Assembly (NCBI GenBank): GCA_023663635.1
Contig: JAMPHD010000031.1
Location: forward strand, 1-32,599
Origin: Acetatifactor muris
GTDB taxonomy: Bacteria; Bacillota; Clostridia; Lachnospirales; Lachnospiraceae
DNA: 32,599 nt
Direction of reading: 5' to 3'
Each line of letters begins with the position of its first letter. The stretch's first letter is position 1. The notes below the pieces were generated by a model that was not told the origin of the DNA, did no database searches, and saw only the letters and a list, made by a program, of their open reading frames with translations. Shown here one piece after another: positions 15,359-23,141 of the stretch. Both the position numbers and the translations under genes were made by a program.

Positions 15359-15466
15359 TTAAAAGAAAAAGTATGATAAAGTGGGAATAACCATGGCAAC
15401 TACCAAAATGATGACTATCACTGCCGCCATGCGTTGTTTTGTCTTTTTGTTGTTCATGTTAAACAT
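15359..15466 (-). CDS. 35-residue single-helix membrane peptide
   Basis: A short gene with a good ribosome binding site (TGAGGA, 6 nt before ATG 15466). The peptide begins MFNMNNKKTKQR, a basic cytoplasmic head, then AAVIVIILVVAMVIP and an aromatic tail LSYFFF ending at TAA. Small proteins with a MNNKK-type head and one helix are conserved in many Firmicutes; Prli42, the anchor of the listerial stressosome, has this shape, but I see no specific match. It lies 129 bp upstream of the VanW gene in the same direction and just downstream of the 15-bp repeat array. Confidence 0.65.
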   Translation of the reverse strand: MFNMNNKKTKQRMAAVIVIILVVAMVIPTLSYFFF

Positions 15467-15494
15467 AGCCGTTCCTCACCCGCCTTTTGCAGAT

Positions 15495-15557
15495 CCGATA
15501 ACATGTATCTTCGATACTTATATCTTCGATACATGCAACTTTGATAACATGTAATCT
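15495..15557. repeat. Four tandem ~15-bp repeats, operator-like
   Basis: Units at 15495-15510, 15511-15525, 15526-15540 and 15541-15557 follow the consensus TCGATA(A)CATGTATCT. Two of them contain the dyad GATA-N4/5-TATC. They fill the space between divergent genes (35-aa peptide on minus, unknown gene on plus) and end just before the ribosome binding site of the latter. Confidence 0.65.
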
Positions 15558-15572
15558 GAAAGGATATTATAT

Positions 15573-16196
15573 ATGAAATTTTATATTTTGGCAAGTTTAA
15601 TTATATTTATTATGGTGATCTCCCACAACATCCGCAAGAGCAACCGCCTTGAGGCCAAGCAGGAACAGGAATTTTGGGACCGGGAACGCCGTGCCAATCA
15701 GGTTCGCAGGAAACCCTTGGACGACCTGGAATATATCCAAATCCCTCTGGAGCGTCTGCCCATGCAGCTCCTGGCGGACGATAGGGATATCGCGGACTGT
15801 CACCGCATCATTAACGACCTGTCCCTCTGCCCCATCGTCAATCTCACCGGATTCTCCAACACGGATCTGAAATTGCAATACGGCACCGCCAACATCACCG
15901 CCCTCACGGAATACGATCAAAGTTATACCCTGTTGGTGAGCACCCTGCAGCGCTGGGCGGATCTTCTGTGCAAGGCGGGACACGAGGATGCCGTGCGCCC
16001 GATCCTGGAATTCGCGGTGAGCACCCGCACGGACGTGAGCCGGACCTATGACATGTTGGCCGAACTCTATCTGAAAGGGCATGAGACCGAAAAGATATCC
16101 GAGCTGTTACAGACCGCTCAAAGCCTCAACTCACTGAACAGGGACGTGATCATTCGCCACCTGGAGGAACTGACTGCCGGCCCAGGATCCGATTGA
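15573..16196 (+). CDS. Unknown membrane-anchored helical protein
   Basis: I do not recognise this 207-residue protein. Residues 1-18 form a single N-terminal hydrophobic helix followed by a basic, Glu-rich segment (RKSNRLEAKQEQEFWDRERR), so it is probably anchored with the bulk in the cytoplasm. Residues 110-200 are a run of amphipathic helices of the kind found in TPR-like repeats (RWADLLCKAGHEDAVRPILEF, TYDMLAELYLKGHETEKISELL). AAAGG lies about 10 nt before the ATG. It is divergent from the small peptide gene across the repeat array, and its last 47 bp overlap the exonuclease gene tail to tail. Confidence 0.75.
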   Translation: MKFYILASLIIFIMVISHNIRKSNRLEAKQEQEFWDRERRANQVRRKPLDDLEYIQIPLERLPMQLLADDRDIADCHRIINDLSLCPIVNLTGFSNTDLKLQYGTANITALTEYDQSYTLLVSTLQRWADLLCKAGHEDAVRPILEFAVSTRTDVSRTYDMLAELYLKGHETEKISELLQTAQSLNSLNRDVIIRHLEELTAGPGSD

Positions 16197-16869
16197 TCGT
16201 CCGGCTTGCCTCACTTCTGGTCATCCTCTCCACATCTGCGTCCAACACCATATTATGTTGTTGCAACAGGCGATATAACTGTTCTTTCTGGGCTATTGTG
16301 ACAGGCTTGTCATATTTGGCCCGATACAGCAGCGACGCCGGCTCAAACAGACCCTCTTTCTCCTGCTCATAAAACGATTCCGCCAATCTTAAGTACAGCG
16401 TATGCGTGGCCGTCGCGTCTTCTAAAGCGCGGTGCGCTTTGTGGGGAATCCGGAAATATCCGCACAGATAGTCCAGATTCCGGTGTTCCAAATGCGCCAA
16501 ATATTTTCTGGCAATCTTCAGGGTATCGATCCCTGCTTTCTCGAAGGAGCGCTTTTGATCCACCGCCGCCTTCTTTAAGAAGGAAAAGTCAAACAGGACG
16601 CTGTGGCCCAAAAGCGGCAGCTCCTCCATAAAATCAAGCAGCTTTGGCAGGATATCCTCTATATAGGGGGCATCCTGCAGATCTGTGTCCCGAATGCCCG
16701 TCAGCCCGACGATATGTTCCCCCAATCTGCGCCCGGGATTCACTAAGGCCGCCATACTGTCCACGATCCGGCCTTTTAGGACTTTCACAGCTCCGATCTC
16801 GATGATCCGATCCCGCGCCGGATTCAGCCCCGTGGTCTCCAGATCAATGCTGATATAATCTTCCGTCAT
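16150..16869 (-). CDS. DEDDh 3'-5' exonuclease (DnaQ-like)
   Basis: The 239-residue protein has the full DEDDh set: Asp 9 and Glu 11 in ISIDLETTGL, Asp 94 in GHSVLFDFSF, and His 146 plus Asp 151 in HKAHRALEDA. It belongs with stand-alone proofreading-type or RNase T-like exonucleases; the roughly 75 C-terminal residues are an extra helical region. Substrate, DNA or RNA, cannot be told. ATG 16869 is used because GGGGG lies just upstream and conserved sequence begins there. It overlaps the radical SAM gene by 26 bp, implying co-translation. Confidence 0.9.
   Translation of the reverse strand: MTEDYISIDLETTGLNPARDRIIEIGAVKVLKGRIVDSMAALVNPGRRLGEHIVGLTGIRDTDLQDAPYIEDILPKLLDFMEELPLLGHSVLFDFSFLKKAAVDQKRSFEKAGIDTLKIARKYLAHLEHRNLDYLCGYFRIPHKAHRALEDATATHTLYLRLAESFYEQEKEGLFEPASLLYRAKYDKPVTIAQKEQLYRLLQQHNMVLDADVERMTRSEASRTINRILGRQSVPPGGE
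16299..16312. repeat. TGACA-N4-TGTCA palindrome, copy 5 (in exonuclease gene)
   Basis: Exact TGACA-GGCT-TGTCA. Confidence 0.7.
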
Positions 16870-18688
16870 ACATACCCCCATCCGGACAATATCCGCTCTC
16901 CAAAATCCTGACTGCTGCCCCGCCGTCCAGAGGATCCCGCCTTCCATAGTCAAAGAGCGCATAATACGGAGCGGCCGCCGCACGGTCTTCCCCATATTTT
17001 TCTCCATTACATCCCTCCAACAATTCCGGGACCGGCGATCTCCAGACCGGATAGCGAAAAGGCTCCAGATGTGTCATGCGGCTCAACTGTTTCCAATCGT
17101 ACTCCGCATAAGCGGGCAGGAATTTGCGCTCCTTTTCTTCCCTTTGGTAAAAGTCGCGGATATACTGTTTGACCTCCGGGCGTTCTCGAAGATCCGTCGC
17201 GTAGGAAGGACGGCTCTTCGCGTTTTCTCTCAGATACAGATCATAGGTGAGGAGCTCTCTATAGATTTCCACATTCGCCGCGTCATGCTCCATGGCAAAC
17301 TCCAAGAGCACCTGATAGCGATACACTCTTGCGGGATTCTGCACCAAATATCCCCTGCTTTTGTAGTGATCCGCCAATGCCTCAAACAGAGCGAAAGGAC
17401 CGTCAAACCGGCGCTCCAGAAAGGACAGCGTCCGGGCGAACTGATTGCTGTTGTAGTAGACCTCCACCATCTCCTCCACCCGTTTCAGCCGAAACACTTC
17501 CTCACAGGTTAGCCATTTTGTGCTGAGCACCTCATAGGGAGGTTTGTCCAGACAGACTATGCCGTATCCCGCCGCGTCCCCGGCCATGGGGGAGCCCTTT
17601 AACACCTTCAGAAAACCCATCTGGAGCTGCTCCGGCCTCATGCCATACACCCTGTTGAAGGAACGGGCAAAGCTCGCGTAGTCCTCATAGGGCAGCCCCA
17701 CGATCAGATCCAGATGTATATGCACATTGTGCGCTTTGTGAATCGCCGCCACCACGCTCTCCAATCTGTTTACATCCGCCACGCGATGAATGGCCCGCAG
17801 GGTCTCGGGATTGGTGGACTGCACGCCGATCTCCAACTGCACCTGACCGGGTCTGAGACTCTGAAGCAGAGCGATCTCCTCCTCCCGCAAAAGATCCGCC
17901 GCGATCTCAAAATGAAAATTTGTGACACCATTGTCATGTTTGTGAAGATACCGCCAGATGCCCATGGTATGTTCACGATCACAATTAAAGGTGCGATCCA
18001 CAAACTTGACCTGCCTCACCTGACGGTCCAAGAAAAACTGCAGCTCCCTCTCCACGGTCTCCCTGTTCCGAAACCGCACCGTTTTGTCGATGGAGGACAG
18101 GCAGTAACTGCAGCCATACGGACAACCCCGACTGCTCTCGTAATAGATGATCCGGTTTGCAAATGTGTCTGCGGAGTCCGCCTGCCCGATCCCGGCGGCA
18201 TAGAAGAAGGGCAGACTGTTCAGATCCATAAGCTCCCGCTTGGGGGTATAGCCCCCGGGGAGACAAAGCCCCGCAATCTCTTCCAAGATCCCTTCCCCAT
18301 CCGCGTACCAATGCAGCAGCTCCCGAAAGGTGGCCTCTCCCTCGCCCACCATCACGCCCCGGAGCTGCGGGAACTCCGCGAGCGTCTTCGGAGCGTCAAA
18401 GCTGACCTCCGGGCCGCCCAGCCAGATATCCGTCTCCGGCAGGATCTTGGGCAACTCCCGTATCAGATCCCTGACCATGTTCCAATTCCAGATATAGCAG
18501 GAAAACCCGATCACGCTCGGTTTTCTCTCACAGATATCCGCCAAAATATCCTGCATTTGCTGATTGATGGTATACTCCGCCAGACTGACGCGGGATCGCA
18601 TCTCCTCCCCCGCATAGGCCCGCAGACTGTAGACGGCGGGATTGGAATGAATATATTTTGCATTGATCGCCACTAATAAAAACTGCAT
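16844..18688 (-). CDS. B12-binding-domain radical SAM protein
   Basis: The 614-residue protein has an N-terminal cobalamin-binding-like Rossmann domain (about 1-150; PSVIGFSCYIWN, WLGGPEVSFD, GEGEATF) and a radical SAM core with the cluster motif CPYGCSYC (Cys 189, 193, 196). EIGVQSTNPETL and DLIVGLPYEDYASF are typical of the barrel. A long C-terminal region of the DUF4080 type follows. The cobalamin domain lacks the DxHxxG ligand motif. Substrate is unknown; relatives modify RNA, lipids or cofactors. ATG 18688 is preferred, since GGAGG lies 5 nt upstream; a GTG at 18700 would overlap that site. Confidence 0.9.
   Translation of the reverse strand: MQFLLVAINAKYIHSNPAVYSLRAYAGEEMRSRVSLAEYTINQQMQDILADICERKPSVIGFSCYIWNWNMVRDLIRELPKILPETDIWLGGPEVSFDAPKTLAEFPQLRGVMVGEGEATFRELLHWYADGEGILEEIAGLCLPGGYTPKRELMDLNSLPFFYAAGIGQADSADTFANRIIYYESSRGCPYGCSYCLSSIDKTVRFRNRETVERELQFFLDRQVRQVKFVDRTFNCDREHTMGIWRYLHKHDNGVTNFHFEIAADLLREEEIALLQSLRPGQVQLEIGVQSTNPETLRAIHRVADVNRLESVVAAIHKAHNVHIHLDLIVGLPYEDYASFARSFNRVYGMRPEQLQMGFLKVLKGSPMAGDAAGYGIVCLDKPPYEVLSTKWLTCEEVFRLKRVEEMVEVYYNSNQFARTLSFLERRFDGPFALFEALADHYKSRGYLVQNPARVYRYQVLLEFAMEHDAANVEIYRELLTYDLYLRENAKSRPSYATDLRERPEVKQYIRDFYQREEKERKFLPAYAEYDWKQLSRMTHLEPFRYPVWRSPVPELLEGCNGEKYGEDRAAAAPYYALFDYGRRDPLDGGAAVRILESGYCPDGGMYDGRLYQH
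17923..17936. repeat. TGACA-N4-TGTCA palindrome, copy 6 (in radical SAM gene)
   Basis: Exact TGACA-CCAT-TGTCA. Confidence 0.7.
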
Positions 18689-18703
18689 CCGCGCCTCCAC
18701 CGG

Positions 18704-19888
18704 TCACTCCGACCGTATATAGCCTTCCTCGTCAAACTGCAGGCCGAATGCCTGACTGTACTCGTTGATGCGACCGATGATGCGCTCCGCCTCCTCGTCC
18801 TGCGCGGGAGTAGGCCTGTAATCGTTTCTGGAGGGATCCGAGGTGATGGAGCAGGGTATGATCCGAAACTCCGTCTCCTCCTGCTTTTCCCCGTCTATAA
18901 AAGTAAAGGTCTGCTGCGCGATCATGGTATCCTTGTCCGCGGGATTTCTGTTGGCCCCAAAGCAGAAATTTGCCAGACTGTATATTATGTATTTTCCCTG
19001 ATATTCCTCCACACCCTGCAGCACATGGGGATGGTGCCCGATCACCAGATCCGCCCCCCAATCGATGCACTGCTTTCCAAACTGCTGCTGATACTCCGTG
19101 GGGTAATATTCCCGCTCGATCCCCCAGTGACAACAGGCCAGGATCAGGTCCACACCCTCCTCCTGCAGTTTGGCGATCCCGTTCTTCATCAGCTGCTCGA
19201 TCCCCTGTCCCCAACCGATCTCGTTGACGGACACAAAGCCGATGCGGATTCCCTTGACCTCATAAATCCCCACCTTGTTGTCGTACGCGTAGACAATACC
19301 CGTGGGTTCCAACGCCTCCAACGTGTCTTTCGTCCCGTTCTCCCCGAAGTCCAGTCGGTGGTTGTTGGCCATGCTCACGGCCTCCACGCTGCCATAAGTC
19401 AGGATATTCGCGTACTCGGGATCCCCCTTGATGTTATAAGTCCTGCCCTCGTTGAGCTCCTCCGAGAATGTCAGCACTCCCTCCAGATTGACGATGGTCA
19501 TGTCGTCCTCCGAAAAAATATCATACACATTTTCAAAAAAATAACTCTTGTCCTCCACCGTATCATACATCTGGCGGAAGGACCAAGCATAGTCCTGCCC
19601 CACATAGTTGCCCATGGTCACATCCCCGGCGGCCGTCACGGTGATGGTCACGATCTCCCGCTCGTCCTCCACGGTCTCCCGCTCATCCGTTGCGGTCGTC
19701 TCCAAAGGCTCCGAATCTGAAAATTTGGGCGGCTCCGGATGCTCCTCCGGGGCGATACTCTGAATCGTGGGCGGTATATTCTCTGTATCCTTTGCGCAGC
19801 CCCACAGCATGGCAAATCCGCAGATCAGCACAAGTCCGATTGCAGCCCGACGGACCGTTTTTTCCCAAAAATGACGTATTGCGTTCAT
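18704..19888 (-). CDS. CapA-family lipoprotein
   Basis: CapA-type proteins carry a calcineurin-like fold and are named after poly-gamma-glutamate capsule synthesis. The landmarks are present: TAAGDVTMGNYVG, TIVNLEGVLT, VSMANNHRLDFGENG, LACCHWGIEREYYP and DLVIGHHPHVLQGVEEY. The N-terminus is a lipoprotein signal (helix about 14-30, LWGC with Cys 31; Trp at -2 is unusual), then a Pro/Glu-rich spacer to about residue 75. No capB or capC is nearby, so a wall or polymer role other than PGA capsule is likely. ATG 19888 begins one base after the LCP stop, with GGAG about 12 nt upstream, which suggests coupled translation. Confidence 0.9.
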   Translation of the reverse strand: MNAIRHFWEKTVRRAAIGLVLICGFAMLWGCAKDTENIPPTIQSIAPEEHPEPPKFSDSEPLETTATDERETVEDEREIVTITVTAAGDVTMGNYVGQDYAWSFRQMYDTVEDKSYFFENVYDIFSEDDMTIVNLEGVLTFSEELNEGRTYNIKGDPEYANILTYGSVEAVSMANNHRLDFGENGTKDTLEALEPTGIVYAYDNKVGIYEVKGIRIGFVSVNEIGWGQGIEQLMKNGIAKLQEEGVDLILACCHWGIEREYYPTEYQQQFGKQCIDWGADLVIGHHPHVLQGVEEYQGKYIIYSLANFCFGANRNPADKDTMIAQQTFTFIDGEKQEETEFRIIPCSITSDPSRNDYRPTPAQDEEAERIIGRINEYSQAFGLQFDEEGYIRSE

Positions 19889-19889
19889 A

Positions 19890-20975
19890 TCAATCCGATT
19901 CTCCAAACAATAATTCATGCAGATAGTTTATATTCTCCTCAAAATCCACCTCCAACACCGCCATGCCGCGTATGGAGGCATCCCGGTAACTGCCCTGCAG
20001 GGGGATGCTCCCCTGCTCTATGTCATAGGTCAGCAGTTTCGGGGCCATCAGGCTCAAACGATAGCACTCCCACTGCGTCAGGTTGGTGGTCAGATTGGGC
20101 ATCAACCCGTCCACCAACTCCCCGGGATGCGTGACCACGGCCCGGGGCAGATTGTGGATCACCTCCGCCAGAACCTTTCGCTGCCTTTCCGTCCTGCCAA
20201 AATCCGTGCCGATATAGCGATTGCGGCTGTATGCCAAAGCCTGCGGTCCGTTCAGATGCACCATTCCCTCCACCGAGGTATCCATATAGTCCGTGCCGAA
20301 TTCCTTTCCGGTGAGCATATTGTACTCATTCAGATATCCGTTCACCAATTCGATCTCCGCTGCGGAAAGCTCCAGATCCACACCGTCCACCGCATCCACC
20401 AGATTGGCAAAAGCCTCAAAGTTCACCAGCACATATCTGTTTACCTCAATGTCCAGATTCTGCTCCACGGTCTCCATGAGAAGCTCCGCCCCGCCAAAGG
20501 AATAAGCCGCATTCAGACGATTGCCCTCATGTCCCGGAATATCCACATACATATCCCGGAGCAGGGAAGTCATGTAGATCTTCTTGGTCCTGGTGCTTAG
20601 AGACAACAGGATCATGGCATCGGACCGACCATCCTCTCCATTCTCTCTGGAATCATTCCCGATCAGCAGGATATTGATGACTCCGTCCGATTTCATGGGG
20701 GAGGAGGCCACGCTCTCTATCCTCTGATAGTGCATCTTGCTATAGATTTGTCCCACCAGAAGATACCACCCTGCAGCCAAGACCGCTATGATACATGCCG
20801 CTGCGATCAGAAACTTCTTCCAACCGGATCTCTTCCCGCGGGACGACTGCCGGCCGCGGGACGACTGCCGGCCGCGCGCAGACCCTTTCCCGCGGGCAGC
20901 AACTTCCCCTGCATCGGATTTACCGGAGTGCCGCGTCACCGTTCCCGCGCGATCTGCGCTGCGGGTACGGTTCAC
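19890..20975 (-). CDS. LytR-CpsA-Psr (LCP) family glycopolymer transferase
   Basis: LCP enzymes attach teichoic acids or capsule polymers to peptidoglycan. Visible are a basic Ser/Arg-rich cytoplasmic tail (about 1-52), one membrane helix (54-74) and the extracellular domain: NILLIGNDSR (101-110), RSDAMILLSL, SLLRDMYVDIPG (137-148), RLNAAYSFGG, YVLVNFEAF and AYSRNRYIGTDFGRTERQRKVL. GTG 20975 is the only usable start in this frame and has no ribosome binding site. The frame stays open 49 codons further upstream without a start, and a nearby ATG at 21138 is one base out of frame (see findings), so the 5' end is uncertain. Downstream, capA is coupled. Confidence 0.88.
   Translation of the reverse strand: MNRTRSADRAGTVTRHSGKSDAGEVAARGKGSARGRQSSRGRQSSRGKRSGWKKFLIAAACIIAVLAAGWYLLVGQIYSKMHYQRIESVASSPMKSDGVINILLIGNDSRENGEDGRSDAMILLSLSTRTKKIYMTSLLRDMYVDIPGHEGNRLNAAYSFGGAELLMETVEQNLDIEVNRYVLVNFEAFANLVDAVDGVDLELSAAEIELVNGYLNEYNMLTGKEFGTDYMDTSVEGMVHLNGPQALAYSRNRYIGTDFGRTERQRKVLAEVIHNLPRAVVTHPGELVDGLMPNLTTNLTQWECYRLSLMAPKLLTYDIEQGSIPLQGSYRDASIRGMAVLEVDFEENINYLHELLFGESD
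20838..20873. repeat. Two perfect 18-bp tandem repeats in the LCP gene
   Basis: Two identical 18-bp units (20838-20855 and 20856-20873) encode the repeated RGRQSS hexapeptide in the basic cytoplasmic tail. Such perfect repeats can gain or lose a unit without breaking the frame. Confidence 0.8.
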
Positions 20976-21134
20976 GTTGCGGGCACGCTTGGGCGCGTCC
21001 CAGTCATCCGTATCGACCTTACGCCTGTTTCCGCTGTTTCCATTATTGCTTTTGCTATTGCTTTGACCATTTCCGTTTATTTTGCTATTTTTATTACCCG
21101 TACTGATACGATCAGGCTCCTTTCACCTTAACTC

Positions 21135-21323
21135 TCATTCCAAAACGTCAAACGCCTGTCCGCAGGCCCACGGGCTGCCCACATCACAGCGCCCGTGATG
21201 ATACTGCGCGGAGACGATCTCTCCCTCACCCTCCACCACATTCAACTGCAGACGGCTTCCCCCGGCCTGTACATAGCCGTCCAAGATCCGAACAATATCG
21301 TCTATATCCCGTTGCTCTTCCAT
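21135..21323 (-). CDS. Small unknown 62-residue protein
   Basis: ATG 21323 is chosen because GGAGAGGAG lies directly upstream; a longer frame has an unlikely Arg-rich start. The protein is acidic and soluble (MEEQRDIDDIVRILDGYVQ, then RLQLNVVEGEGEI and a Cys/His-containing tail YHHGRCDVGSPWACGQAF). Two Cys and two His might bind metal; this is speculation. I do not recognise the family. It lies between cls and the LCP gene and its TGA overlaps an ATG (ATGA) at 21138 that may be the original LCP start. Confidence 0.65.
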   Translation of the reverse strand: MEEQRDIDDIVRILDGYVQAGGSRLQLNVVEGEGEIVSAQYHHGRCDVGSPWACGQAFDVLE

Positions 21324-21396
21324 AAACTCCTCTCCTTCCGCCCGGCGTCCCGGCCGGATCCGTCCCACGCGTCTCCCCGTGCCTCCCCGCGTCTCT

Positions 21397-22938
21397 CTAC
21401 AGCAGCGGCGCGAACAGTCTCAAAATACACTGCGATATCCGCAGAAATGCCTTTCTGCCGCTGCGGTACTGTTCCGTCACATCACGGCACAGGGCAAAGG
21501 TATCCATGAAATCCTTCCGGATATCTTCAATGCAGGAACATCCGTACATCAATACGCCATTCTCAAAATGATGATACAGACTCCGATAATCAAAATTGAT
21601 CGTTCCCACCGTGGCGACTTCCCCGTCACAGAGCACCTGTTTTTCATGGATAAAGCCCGGTGTGTACTCATAAATCTTCACGCCTCTCTTGGCCAACCCG
21701 TTGTAATAGGAGCGAGTGATCCTGTAGACCACCTTTTTGTCCGGAATGCCGGGCGTGATGACGCGCACATCCACACCCCTCTGGGCCGCCAGACAAAGTT
21801 CCCTGTTCATCTCATCACTGATGATCAGATAGGGCGTGGCCACATACAGATAATGTTTCGCGTGTTTGATCAGGTTCAGATACACATTTTCACCCACATA
21901 CTCGCCGTCCAAGGGGCTGTCCGCATAGGGGTTGACAAAACCCTGCTCCGATGCCCGATAATCGAACTTGGCCATATATTTGGCATGATCCGTGTCCGTC
22001 TCTTTCATGGCGTTCCACATCTGCAAAAACATCGCCGTCAGACTCTCCACGGCATCTCCCGTCAGCTTGATGCCCGTGTCCTTCCAATGCCCGTAGGGAT
22101 GCGTGATATTAAAATACTCATCCGCCAAATTATAGCCTCCCGTAAAGCCCACCTTATTGTCGATCACCGTGATCTTGCGGTGGTCGCGGTTGTTCATAAA
22201 AATATTCATGATGGGTTTGACGGGATTGAACATCCTGCACTGCACCCCCACGGCCTCCATCCTCTTGATGAATCCGGGATCGATAAAGCCGATACTGCCC
22301 ACATCGTCATAGAGCACCCGAACCTCCACGCCGTGGGCCGCCCGATCCGCCAGAACTTCCTTCAGACGCCCGAAAGCATTGGTCTCCTGAATGGCGTGAT
22401 ACTCCATAAAGATAAAATGCTCCGCCTTCTTCAGCTCCTCCAACTGAGCCTCCAACCCGTCCGACGCCTGACTGTAGAACACCACGTCCGTATTGCGGTA
22501 CACGGGATACTTGCTGTATTTATAGAGATATCGGCACTGGTTGGCCACGCCGAAATCCTGCTGCTCCAACTCCTCCATCACCTTCGGCTCCTGCCGCAGT
22601 TCCTCCTGATAGGCCGCCTCTATCTTCTCAAACCGCGCGCGCATCTTGCCGGTGGCCCATCTGTGCCCGAAGAGCAGATACAGGCATAAACCCAAGAGAG
22701 GCATCACCAGCATCAATATGATCCACGGCAGTTTAAACGCCACATTTCCCTGCTTGGCATAGACGCGCAGCACCACCACCAGAGCCACCACGGAACTGAT
22801 CAGATTGATGACCGTGGAATAATTGTTCAGCCACATGAACAGTGCCACAAACCACGATACCTGGATCAAAAAAGACAGGACAACAAAGATCAGTCTTCCT
22901 ATACTGTTTTTTACATGAGATTTTTCTTCTGTTCTCAT
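21397..22938 (-). CDS. cls: Cardiolipin synthase (phospholipase D family)
   Basis: Cls condenses two phosphatidylglycerols into cardiolipin at the membrane. The 513-residue protein has two to three N-terminal hydrophobic segments (about 14-38, 43-57, 69-91) and two HKD sites: DHRKITVIDNKVGFTGG (His 253, Lys 255, Asp 260) and FIHEKQVLCDGEVATVGTINFDYRS (His 431, Lys 433, Asp 438). Length and layout match bacterial Cls. ATG 22938 has GGGAGGAAAGG just upstream. It is the first gene of the minus-strand envelope cluster and has its own promoter and a dyad in the leader. Confidence 0.95.
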   Translation of the reverse strand: MRTEEKSHVKNSIGRLIFVVLSFLIQVSWFVALFMWLNNYSTVINLISSVVALVVVLRVYAKQGNVAFKLPWIILMLVMPLLGLCLYLLFGHRWATGKMRARFEKIEAAYQEELRQEPKVMEELEQQDFGVANQCRYLYKYSKYPVYRNTDVVFYSQASDGLEAQLEELKKAEHFIFMEYHAIQETNAFGRLKEVLADRAAHGVEVRVLYDDVGSIGFIDPGFIKRMEAVGVQCRMFNPVKPIMNIFMNNRDHRKITVIDNKVGFTGGYNLADEYFNITHPYGHWKDTGIKLTGDAVESLTAMFLQMWNAMKETDTDHAKYMAKFDYRASEQGFVNPYADSPLDGEYVGENVYLNLIKHAKHYLYVATPYLIISDEMNRELCLAAQRGVDVRVITPGIPDKKVVYRITRSYYNGLAKRGVKIYEYTPGFIHEKQVLCDGEVATVGTINFDYRSLYHHFENGVLMYGCSCIEDIRKDFMDTFALCRDVTEQYRSGRKAFLRISQCILRLFAPLL

Positions 22939-22957
22939 ACCTTTCCTCCCTGCCGGC

Positions 22958-22973
22958 AATCCAAAGTTGGATT
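22958..22973. promoter_or_regulatory. Perfect 16-bp dyad in the cls leader
   Basis: AATCCAA-AG-TTGGATT is a perfect inverted repeat starting 3 bp downstream of the predicted cls transcription start. It could be an operator, or a small hairpin in the leader. Confidence 0.45.
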
Positions 22974-22982
22974 TTGTAAATC

Positions 22983-22991
22983 ATTGTACCA
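22983..22991 (-). promoter_or_regulatory. Probable extended -10 of cls
   Basis: Minus-strand TGGTACAAT (TGN plus TACAAT). The -35 is poor. The start would be near 22976, giving a leader of about 38 nt. Confidence 0.5.
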
Positions 22992-23036
22992 CAAATATCC
23001 TAAAACGGCCATTAAAATAATATAAACTCGCAATGA

Positions 23037-23065
23037 TTGATTTTTGCCGTGGGGAGTGCTATACT
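23037..23065 (+). promoter_or_regulatory. Promoter of azlCD
   Basis: TTGATT at 23037-23042 and TATACT at 23060-23065 are 17 bp apart, with TGC before the -10 giving an extended element. Start near 23072, leader about 70 nt. Confidence 0.75.
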
Positions 23066-23141
23066 TTATTCTTGTCGGATTCAGAATCAGACCATAGAAC
23101 ACACACGAGATCTGCAGACATATCACACAGGTAAAAGGAAC

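Noticed and set aside
3830..17936. The TGACA-N4-TGTCA sites as ordinary CcpA cre boxes
   Set aside because: Arms are similar, but none has the central CG that LacI-family binding needs, and all lie within coding sequence.
17714..18676. 320-codon open frame opposite the radical SAM gene
   Set aside because: Shadow of a gene with an intact CxxxCxxC motif; no ribosome binding site.
21379..22689. 436-codon open frame on the plus strand opposite cls
   Set aside because: The minus strand encodes both HKD motifs of cardiolipin synthase; the plus frame has no recognisable protein or start signal.
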